This document shows positions 54,863-64,000 of a stretch of DNA of 64,000 nt, piece by piece. Origin of the DNA: Xiphias gladius. Its lineage: Eukaryota; Chordata; Actinopteri; Istiophoriformes; Xiphiidae. The translations under genes and the position numbers were made by a program. The DNA lies in assembly GCF_016859285.1 (NCBI RefSeq), contig NC_053413.1, positions 18,495,501-18,559,500 on the forward strand. Direction: 5' to 3'. The notes beneath the pieces were generated by a model, which saw nothing but the letters and a program-made list of their open reading frames with translations, did not search any database and was not told the DNA's origin. Numbering within the stretch: the first letter of the stretch is position 1; each line of letters begins with the position of its first letter.

Positions 54863-56684
54863 AATCTCAGGGTTTTTCCCCCTGGAGCCTTCAATCACAT
54901 CTTTGGGTCTTCCTCTACATTTGGGACTTGCGAGATGAAAGATAAAGATTTAACCTACTTTTGTGGAGTAGGAATTCTGCTTTACTCACGTTAGGAAAAA
55001 ATACACATACTGCCCTCATTTTGTACTGTTCATTGGTTGACACAGGCTGACAGGGACTCAGAGCAGAGTTGACTCAGGGGAGAAGGTTTACCCTCCATCT
55101 GTACCTGAAACGAAATGGCTTCTGGCCAGTGGGCATGTTTTAAGATGCTTTCTGTTCAGCCCTTTTACATTTTGGGTTAATCAAATGGTAAAACCCCTGA
55201 CTGACCAGCAAGTTTTAAACACAACTTGAATATAATCAAAGAATCAAGGATTTAAACGGGGAATAAAAACAAGCTAAAAAGTGAAAAAAGAGTTAACCAC
55301 ATCACGTTGACAATCAAAATTATTCTTCCTTAGGGCCCTTGAGGCCTTTATTATTCTGGAGATGCTGTATATAGACCCAGATTACACCTGGTATTAACAT
55401 GTGAACTGTACCTGGATGTCTTGTCCAGAAAAGAAAAAACTACTTGTTAAAGTTTCAAAAGCATGCAGAACACATTACAGTTGCAGTGGTACTGGTTTGG
55501 CCAGACCACATCTGGAGCAATATGGCCAGATTCTGAAAGCCTCACATTCCCATTGTCCATCCACACAGGTGATGTCCCTTCTGCTGCCTGATTGGACTTC
55601 CTCTCAAAACACTGCTTTTCAAGCTCCAGCTATTTACTAAAAACGGTTACAAAGAAAATAACAACCAAGGGCCCACGTTTGATTAAACTGACAGCCATTG
55701 TAAGCATAATTGGACAGAAGTGGCCTTAAGCCTAATGTCCCACAAGTGAAAAAAGAAGACACGCAGTTAAACAAACTGTCTTTAAAACCCCTCACCAAAT
55801 CCTCATCTTATTCCCTCTACCCACAATCCTTCTCCCAGTGAAGCCTTCCTCTAGCTGAAGCACTTCATTTATTTCTTTGCTCCGTTGCCAAATGAGCAGC
55901 TGCATCAGAGGGTGAGGGGGAGAGGGAGAGAGATGATGATGATGTTTCCACTGTAGTCTATGGATTGTAGCTCCAGACGGGACTTTGTTGTCTTTGCATA
56001 ACTCGGGTGCAGCCTGCATGCGGGGGAAACTGGCTTTCAGCATCTGAAAGTGTGATAATACTTTTCCAGTGCCTGGCATTCCATCAAATACCTTTACACG
56101 CTGCAACATCTCATTGATTTCTCTGTGTCTTGTCAATTTCATCTGGAAAAAAAGATTTACAAAGCCGTGAGAAGGAGTGGACTTCAGACACAAAGCACGG
56201 CTCTTGTGCTTCAGTGAGAGAAAGTAGAAAGAAGAGCAGAGAGGCAATGTGATATCAGACTTTTAAACAGTCCAACCTTCTTCAGATCAGAGACAGCTGA
56301 GAGGCAATTTAATATCCGCATGGGCAGAGCTGAGTAGAGAAGGGTTGAGCACAGAGAACACTGGAGTTTTGTTCTGATTTGGTTGGCTTATACTCTGTTC
56401 TCTTCTGTTCTGCCTCCCTCCACTCAGCTCTTTTCATCTCAGCTCCTTTCTTGTTCTGCTCGGTCCTGGTTTTAGCTTGTTGTCTTTGTTGTTACAGTAA
56501 AACACAGAGATAGATAGACAGATGTGTCCAAGATCAGTCCCTCATTCACTGTTGCTTACATAATAAACACTATAGTTTAACCTAAAAAACGCTAATAGGT
56601 TACTTAGTAAGATATCTCATGAACAGGTGGTAACATTATTAAGATTTTTAGGCATGTTGGTGCTGGGAGATGGCAATGTCTGTC

Positions 56685-57165
56685 GGTCGATCAGTCCACC
56701 ACTTTGGTCCAGACTGAAATATCTTGACAACTCTTGGTTGTTTTACAGATATTCATGCGCCCCAGAGAATGAATCCTGATAACTTTGGTGATCCCCAGAC
56801 TTTTTCCAGTAGTGACAACATGAGGTTCACATTTGTGTTTTTTATTGAAATGTCTCAAATAGGTGCTAGATGGATTGCAATTAAATTTGGTACAGACATT
56901 CTTGTGCCCTTCAGGGTGAATTGTAATAACTTTGATGATCCCTTAACTTTTCATCAGTAATCAAAATTTTAATTTTGGTTTGGTTAATGACCAAATACCT
57001 TAAAAACAAATGACATTCCCATCAGACTCAGCTGTACTTTGTGTTCGGTGCTGATTAACTCCTGTTAGCATGCTAACATACTAAACAAACAGGCATATTA
57101 GCATCGTCATTGTTACCATGCTGAGCATGCCGTCATTAGGACAGAGCCGTTAGCATGGCTGTCAT
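56685..57165 (+). repeat. Fish dispersed repeat with GTTAGCATGCTAACA core
   Basis: Repeated phrases within the unit: 'gaatgaatcctgataactttggtgat' and 'gtgaattgtaataactttgatgat' (a partial internal duplication), then 'tgttagcatgctaacatacta', 'catattagcatcgtcattgt' and 'ccgttagcatggctgt'. I remember this order as a frequent percomorph repeat. No ORF. Confidence 0.6.
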
Positions 57166-57189
57166 CTCTTGCTTGAACATTTATGTAGG

Positions 57190-57425
57190 CCAGGGAATAT
57201 ACTACGATCATTTCCTAAACCTAAACAGGTAGTTTTTGTGCCTAAACCTAACCAAACCGTGGCCGTTCCACAACCTTAACCGTCTGTTTATTATTGCTAC
57301 CATGACGACAAAGTTCTGGTACACGCCCTGTGGGTTGTATCCGGTAGGGGAAAAACGACACACGTGGTCATTTGAGTTGGAGGACTTGTTGACTACTTCT
57401 TGACAGGGTGGTGTGTGTTTGCTAA
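57190..57425 (-). repeat. Fish dispersed repeat ('gtgcctaaacctaaccaaac')
   Basis: Contains 'ttttgtgcctaaacctaacc', 'aaccttaaccgt', 'gttctggtacacgccctgtg' and 'aaaaacgacacacgtggtca'. It resembles a repeat seen often in fish genomes, from memory. The strand is arbitrary. Confidence 0.45.
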
Positions 57426-57950
57426 AATCACATAACAGGTCAGAGGTCAGAGTCACTCATTTACCTCTCCTCTCCTGGACTAATTTCTCTTGCTTTCCAC
57501 TAGTTATTTGCTTTTTGCCCTCTTCCTCTCAGCGGCAAACTCGTCTCTGTGCTCGTCTCCCTCTGTCTATTTCTACTCAAATATAAAAATATAGGCCTCT
57601 TTATCACATCTTGGAACCATAAACATTTATCAAAATGGCACGCACATTGCAAATCTTGTGTCAGTGAAAGCCTGGCTCCGTGTAGACACAGTGTCGTCTC
57701 AGTCCTACCTTTAGGCAAGGGAGCTGCATGGGTCCGGTGTTCACCTCTGACAGCCGGTAGAGATGCTTGTTATTGATCATGTAATCTACACTTTGAGTTA
57801 TCAGACCCATCTGGTGGGATGAATCAGAGGTTATCATGGGATAAATTTCTGTTGAAGGCTCCACTTTGGGCTTCCCTGGTCTAAGATATTCTGCAGATAA
57901 ACATTTAGCAAGTGATACAGCAAGGCTAAGGCTTCACATGGTCACATATA

Positions 57951-58280
57951 CAGCTGGAACTAATGATTATTTCAGTAGCATTTCGTCTAATGGTTATCTT
58001 AACAGATTAAGTGATTAACTGTTTAGCTCAAAAAGTAAAATAAATAGTGAAAAATGCCCATCAAATTCCCAGAGCACAAAGTGGCATCCTCAAATGTCTC
58101 TTTTTGTCTGACCACTACCCAAAGATATTTAAAATACAAAATATTTACAGTAATATTAAAGCATTATAATCAGCAAATCCTTACTTTTGAGAAGCTGAAA
58201 CCAATAAATATTTTGCATTTTTGCTTAATAAATGACTTAAATGATTAATCAGTTATTAAAATTGTTCTTAATTAGTTTTC
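57951..58280. repeat. MITE-like family M1 copy
   Basis: Starts CAGCTGGAACTAATGATTAT and carries 'gtgaaaaatgcccatcaaattccc', 'ggcatcctcaaatgtctc', 'gagaagctgaaacc' and 'aatgattaatcagttattaaaattg'. The right terminus is more diverged. Confidence 0.65.
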
Positions 58281-60554
58281 TGTAAAGTGACTAATTAGTT
58301 ACTTTACCTTCAGTACTGTTCGTGATAGCCTGAAAGCCTAGCTGCATCTCTTGCCCTTTAATCCCCTACAAGCACAGCCTGATACAAAATAATTGTCAAT
58401 CAGAAAAAAATAGTTTTTGCCATGAAGATAGTTTATGCTATCTTCTTCTTATGCTGTTCACTAATGGCGTAGCTGGGTTCCATACCTTTTGATTTGTTGT
58501 CCGCATCTTTTTTTTTTTTCTTCAGCGATTCAAATAGGTCTTGTGTTGTGCTCACTGACGGCTGTCTCTGGCTGGAAAACAAGTGAGGTGATCAGAGCTT
58601 TGTGCACTGGATGAAGAACAGGGATGTAATTTTCCTTTGCCAGAGCTGGAAAAGGTGGCGGCAAAAAGATTAATATGGTAATGATTTATTGATACCAAAA
58701 TGCTGCATAGAATGTATTGAACAGCTATGGGTACGAACGGGCCTCTGCTCACTCACTATATACATATCACTCTGGCCCTGTCTATTTAATTTATTTCCTT
58801 TTGCTTGATTACTTGTTTTTTCACCCACAGGGCACATGAGTGACATTTTTTTCTGTAGGGATGAGGGATGAACTCTGTAAGCTGTTATAGAAAACTGAAA
58901 GGTCACTGTTTGTGGTGGAGAGGAGACGAGTGGTGTGGCTGATACATTCATAACGCGACATCATAATGTGTCTCCAGGACACCGAGGCTGAAGCTTGCTC
59001 ACTGTAAAAAAACAAAAACAAAAACAAAAAAACCCCACATTGACATCTCAGTCACTCTCTGTTGTCTCTGTACCACATAATCTCAGCGGTTGAGGAAGAA
59101 TAAAGTTGAATTTCTGGGTGGATGATTTCAAGTAACCTTTGTGCAAAAAACATTCAAACACATAGACACATTAACATTACATAGTTTTTAAAGAAAAAAA
59201 CAACTGGTATTTAAAACATCTGAATGTAGAATAACTTCTAAATAACTTAAAAACCACCTGCACACATGTAAGACAATGATCAGAAAACCTGTCTTGATGA
59301 GGTATTTACATGCAACAAGACTCTGGTTTCTGAGTTGTCCTACTGGCATATCCAGGTTTCTCAAAATGGAATAAGAGCTCAGCTGAATTTCTAAAATCGA
59401 AATATAGTGCTTACATGCACAAACACTGGAATAATCCAAAATCTGTGCACTAACTGTGGATACGATGTTGTCTATTTAATGTTGAATCTACCCAAGAGTG
59501 ATTAAGGTTTTATGAGGGTGTGGATAGTAAATGTATTGTACTCAATGATACATGAGGTGCTTTTGATTAAAAGCTGCCTTTAAAGACAAAGAGAGAAAGT
59601 GGGAACAAGATTGTATGTATGATATATTTGAGCCTGAGTACAATATTTGGGTTTAGGCTGAAATAAGAAAAATACAGTGTACATATTTCATAATCAGACA
59701 ATGGTACAGTATGACAGTATGTCATTTCATAACTCCTGTACAATATGTTGTATTATTACCATTAATGCCCTGCTTCGTAGTGACGTGACCCAGATTGTTC
59801 ATAATGACAGTGTGTAGTGTGCTCTGTCTCTGTCTCTCTCTATTTTCATCCTTTCTCCCCTTCTCCTCTCTCTCTTCATTTTTTATGATCTCACTCACTG
59901 GTTTGTGCTTTCAATGGGGGTATAGAGTCTTTAGCTGAGACCAAGCTAGCCTGTGGCTTGATTTGAAAATTCATTTGTAGTTTTGAAAAATGTTTGTAGA
60001 CTTTAGGTGGACTGTAATACCGCCGACTGAATTTTAAAATTGTAAATAGTGATAAATCAGTCAAAAAAGTGTAATTTTGTTAGACAAGCTCTTGAGTGAC
60101 CTCTTTTTTACGTCTAGCGAAAGTAGATTTTGGCTACTTTTCCTGATACATTAGACTCACAGTTGAGGCTAGCTGTGCCAAGCCAAAGATAACTTCTGTC
60201 TGTCCCACTGTGCACCGGTTGGTTTGTGGGAGATGAACTTGCCTACAGCAAGATGTGCTGGCGCCATGAGAAATCTCTGAGGCTCCATATGATCAAGTGT
60301 AGCATGGCTAATGCATTTTTGATAAGACTGTGAGGGCTGGCTCGTAGGTTAAAACCCAAGAGGCCTGGTGAGAGAGTGAAGAAGGGACATGAGAGATAGA
60401 TACAGTTGCTCTGCCTGTGATCTTCATCCAGCTGGAATTTGCAGCTGGATGATGTCATTTTTCTACAATAATTTTCAGTCTTATTTACCGTTTACTTAGT
60501 TTTGCTACATGTGACAGTCAAAATATGGAGAAATATTATATTCAATATTATATT

Positions 60555-61065
60555 CATGACGGATTTTTGGCCACTTGGTAGCTGCAGAAACAAGCTGTAA
60601 ACAAAGCACTGGATTATTACCTTTTTAAGTTGACATGGCCAACTTGTTAGCAAACCGCCTCCTTATTTACACATCCAGCAGATTCAGAACAACTTTATCA
60701 TTGATTTGGAGTCATGTTTTCTGTCCACCCGATGAATGTAACTTCAACATTCACTTTCTTTTAGCTCTGTTTTTGGTCTCAACCAACTGCTGGGAGAAAT
60801 ATCTCTCTTTAGTAAGTAAATGTTCCACTATGCTCACTAACTAGTTGCTAACGTTGTCTTTCTGCTGTTTGGTGCTTTTTTGTCTCTCTGCTGTTTGGTG
60901 GCCAAAAACGACGTTATGAGAGCAGTGAGAGCGAACTAAAACAGTAAAGTTACAGGCTGAAAAACCCACACAATGAGCTGAAAGTCACTAAGCTCTGTAG
61001 AGCTGAAGGGAACTGGAGAGTCGGGTGATAATTCTCTGTGGGTTCAACAGCACAAGAGACATATT
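60555..61065 (+). repeat. Dispersed repeat family R1, longest copy
   Basis: Same order as 920-1345: 'ttggccacttgg', 'gaaacaagctgtaaac', 'ttatttacacatcca', 'ggagtcatgtttt', 'gagaaatatctctc', 'aactagttgctaac', then 'cagtgagagcgaact', 'gagctgaaagtcac' and 'gagtcgggtgataattc'. It contains a small internal duplication ('tctgctgtttggtg' twice near 60860-60900). No ORF. Confidence 0.6.
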
Positions 61066-61360
61066 TCGCATACAAGTAGTCATGAGATCTATCTTTAATG
61101 TAAAAATATTAATTAGTGCTACATTCACATCTTAAAGTAATACAAATGGTCAAAAGTAATTGTCAAAGCTGCAAGACAAAGCAAACCTTCACAGGGGGCT
61201 GAAAATGGGAGTCAGATATCTACTGTCTTCCACATCAGTTGGTAAAGATGAGTGTATAAAATAAACAAAACAAGGCTTGTAACCTGAGGGCTCTGCTGAG
61301 AACATTTGCTAAAGAAGCACACAGAGCTAGAGACTCAGGATGTAGCAGGAAGAGTGTGTT

Positions 61361-61365
<5 letters not shown>

Positions 61366-61400
<35 letters not shown>
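61366..61400. repeat. (GT)n microsatellite followed by T-rich DNA
   Basis: About 17 GT units, then a T-run and a second short GT run at about 61424-61438. Confidence 0.9.
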
Positions 61401-61402
<2 letters not shown>

Positions 61403-61867
61403 TTTTATTTTTATTTTTTTTATTGTGTGTGTGTGTGGTCATGAAGCATCTCTCAGGGCTGCTGGGAAAGGACGGCCTTCTGCTCTGTTGCATTAAACCT
61501 TATTATAAATGATCAATGATGTTGTCATTGACAGGAAAGTCAAGGCCTATGTACGGTCTCATATTCTTAGTTTCTTTGACGTACTCAGGTCTCTGATGCC
61601 AACTGGATAGAAATACAGTATGTGGAGGAGTGGGCCCCAGGTATTACAATACAATAAAACTGTATTACTTTATATTCAAACTGCAAATCTGCAGTGCATC
61701 CGTCTGTAGATAGAAAAGTAGATTCATGTTTTCAGTATTTGCATCTGTACTTGATTCTCTTTAAAATCCAGCTTTCACTCATCCTAATGCTCCGCTCCCC
61801 ATCCTTTTATCCTTCTTTGATCTTCTGCCATGTGCTCCAACAGGGTGACCTGAGTGAAAGCCATATG

Positions 61868-61965
61868 TGTCCTTGAGTGTCCGCCCTGCTGAGGTGCCCT
61901 TAAGCACAACACCGATCTCCTAACAGCGCCCAGCGGTGCTGTTCTGTGCCTGAACCTGAAACAAA
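61868..61965 (+). repeat. Possible SINE-body fragment
   Basis: 'gctgaggtgcccttaagcac', 'cgatctcctaaca' and 'cggtgctgttctgtgcctga' resemble the middle of a fish tRNA-derived SINE. No head or tail is visible. Confidence 0.3.
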
Positions 61966-62319
61966 ACTAAAACTTCCTTTCAGAAATTGTGGCACACAAG
62001 AGTGTCACATTTTTGTCCAACTAACCCAACTGTGAAGGCAATTCTATGTTAAACTACCCAACGCTACTTATAGTAATGTTGGGTAATGTGCTGCTGTGGT
62101 GGCTGTGAAGTACTGTGTTACCTGGCGGAAACACGAGTATGAATATGCAAACGTCAAAATGTGGGAACATGGCTCTAAACAGGCTTAAATCAATACACCA
62201 ATACGGTGAGGCTTTTTTATGGTAATGAAAATTTAAAAAAAAAGACAAATAAAAGCCCCTGGTTGTAGGAATTAATTTAGCTGGCCTATAGAGCAGCTAA
62301 ATTAAACCGGGGTTTATGA

Positions 62320-62415
62320 CCTATATTGCAGACAGCCAGCAGGGGGGGATCAAGATGCTTTGGCTTCACTTTTGGGGAGCTGTCATGTCATCCATCTTTA
62401 TATGCAGTCATTGGT
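62320..62415 (+). repeat. Fragment of a fish dispersed repeat ('ccagcagggggg')
   Basis: 'gacagccagcagggggg' and 'ggcttcacttttggggagct' followed by 'catccatctttatatgcag' is an order I recall from a common fish repeat. Short and tentative. Confidence 0.4.
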
Positions 62416-63552
62416 TGATATTGGGGGGTTTTATACTTCTTGTTGGTGAAAACAAGCAATCTGAATACATCACCTTCAGTTCTAGAAAAATTTTGATGAG
62501 CATTCAAAACAGTCAGCTGCATGTGGGGACCACATTGTTGGACAGATATCATATATTTGTTCTGTATGTCTGTGATACTTTTTGGATTTCATTAAATTTT
62601 GGTCTTTTGCTCTTGATAATAAGAACACCCTGATCATACATATAGTGTACATTTTTTTTAGTCTCAGAATACGTCGTCAGTGGCTGCTTTTCCAGACCCA
62701 TATAAACATAGTGAAGATGCACTGTTGACAAGGATGATCAAAATTGAACAACGTCCAGACGGTACAAAGATGCACATCTTATGTTTCTGATTGAAATAAT
62801 TGAATAGAAAATAGAAAATGGTTGTGGTGATTCCTTTTGTGTTCCTGTCTTTGTGGAGAATGTGAAGTGTGGCTGCGTTTTTGAATATTTGACAAGTGAG
62901 GCTGCTTATTTGAAATGAGAAGTGAAGTGGCACCGCATAGTGGAAGCAATCTGTGGCGAGGAACGGGCAATCTGCTGTACAGTAGAAGTGGAAGGAAGGA
63001 TGTAAAAATCTTTTAATTTGCACTTAGAGATTCCTCGACATCACGCACAAACATTTACTGAATCTGAGCCACACCGCAGACTGACGGGACTGAACATGGG
63101 GACATATGATTCAACGGGCCAAAGGCTCGTATTTGACCCTCTGGCTCTGCATATACGGTATCTGAAGCTGAACTCAACCCAAAAATGTTCCAGTTGAGCT
63201 GAGTAGTGGTTAACAGTAGAGGACAAGAAGTCTCCAGAGCAGCTCTGCAATTAATGCTATAATTTTTGAATAAAATCACAACGCAGAGCTCTACTTTTGT
63301 ATTTTTTTGTTTTTGGATAAAATCATCAATTTGGCATATTTTGTTTTGTGTCTTCTTTCACATTAACAGCCCTCAGTCCAATCAAAGACCATCTCCTCTT
63401 CCAGCATATGCTTGGCCTAGACTCAATGAAAAATGTACCCTCACAAATTACCAATCTGGCCACCCGGCTGGCAACCAATTAAAATTTCAAGATACAGATG
63501 TTGTAGACATTCAAGGAGCTTTATCTGGCACTTCTTTTGAAAATACTTTTTG

Positions 63553-63558
<6 letters not shown>

Positions 63559-63588
<30 letters not shown>
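63559..63588. repeat. (GT)n microsatellite
   Basis: About 15 GT units. Confidence 0.95.
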
Positions 63589-64000
63589 AGTCTGAAAAGT
63601 GAGGCATCCGTTACATTTATGTGACAAGATCAGACATTATTAAACAAGTACAGTGTCTCAAAGAGTTCCTTTTTAAAGCCTGCAAATGTTCATGTAGCTA
63701 CACAGAAATATTTAAGCTTGTTTTATATACTGTGATTTAATGCCTTGATCTGACTGACTGCACTTGGTGACAGACTTGTTTGAACATACTCACACCATGA
63801 CTTAATCATATACGTGTTATCACATTCCTTTCAGACCTACATCCATGTTCTTGTGTATCCTCTGTAGTGTTTCAGTCCTAAAATGACATACAGTTCCACT
63901 TAGTTCAAGAATTCATATACTGTAATATATAATTCTGGTCTGTGAGAGTCACATCTGTAATTGTGTACATGAACAACTCTAGCAGAGGCAGGAACCACAG

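Larger units (their letters stand above)
50696..64000. other. Gene-free stretch, possibly intron 1 of the gene starting at about 50.1 kb
   Basis: Beyond the repeats listed separately, no coding exon, RNA gene or conserved domain could be recognised on either strand. Frames above 60 codons sit in repeats or low-complexity DNA, or lack domain resemblance and splice context. Absence of a recognised exon by eye is not proof that none exists. Confidence 0.4.

Noticed and set aside
55792-56247. A 151-codon minus-strand frame with LQRVKVFDGMPGTGK, briefly suggestive of a ribosomal protein L13a fragment (KVFDGIP).
   Set aside because: Only about seven residues match. The flanking residues do not follow that family, the frame has a His/Pro-rich simple stretch, and no splice context fits.

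Overview
The window looks like nuclear DNA of a teleost fish, most likely a percomorph. Supporting signs are small intron-split genes typical of vertebrates, a fish-type kisspeptin receptor, a fish-type C2H2 zinc-finger gene, many microsatellites, and many short degraded mobile elements of kinds common in fish. Nothing bacterial, plasmid-borne or phage-like is visible. Coding sequence is only a few percent of the window.

Layout. (1) 449-11828, minus strand: a complete five-exon kisspeptin receptor gene (kiss1r/gpr54 type, 378 aa), with two large repeat-bearing introns and two short ones. (2) 11829-32100: about 20 kb with no gene I can support. It holds a purine-rich stretch upstream of kiss1r, a tRNA-derived SINE, a probable DIRS-like tyrosine-recombinase fossil with a DNA element inside it, a perfect 17-bp-arm hairpin, a LINE fragment and layered DNA-transposon-like repeats. 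(3) 32130-36673, plus strand: a C2H2 zinc-finger gene. It has a short N-terminal exon, two tandem copies of the second exon (the first without fingers, the second with seven intact fingers), a 0.9-kb foldback element in intron 1, and a decayed run of further fingers after the stop codon. (4) 39600-46971, plus strand: a complete eight-exon atp6v0b gene (V-ATPase c'' proteolipid, 205 aa from the preferred ATG) with a Tc1-like transposon fossil in its third intron. (5) 50100-50695: probable promoter and non-coding first exon of another plus-strand gene, followed by at least 13 kb of repeat-bearing DNA (intron 1 if that call is right). Its coding part would lie beyond the window, so I do not name it.

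The three genes are unrelated in function: a neuroendocrine GPCR, a nuclear DNA-binding protein and a housekeeping proton-pump subunit. I see no operon-like or pathway relationship. I found no convincing new biological system. The points most worth checking are the weak donor and in-frame stop in kiss1r intron 3 (a truncated receptor by intron retention), the duplicated, frame-compatible second exon of the zinc-finger gene with its decaying finger tail, the foldback element beside that exon, and the DIRS-like and Tc1-like fossils. Exon boundaries were read by eye from reading frame, GT/AG sites and remembered family sequences. Repeat names rest on memory of fish repeats, not on a database search.
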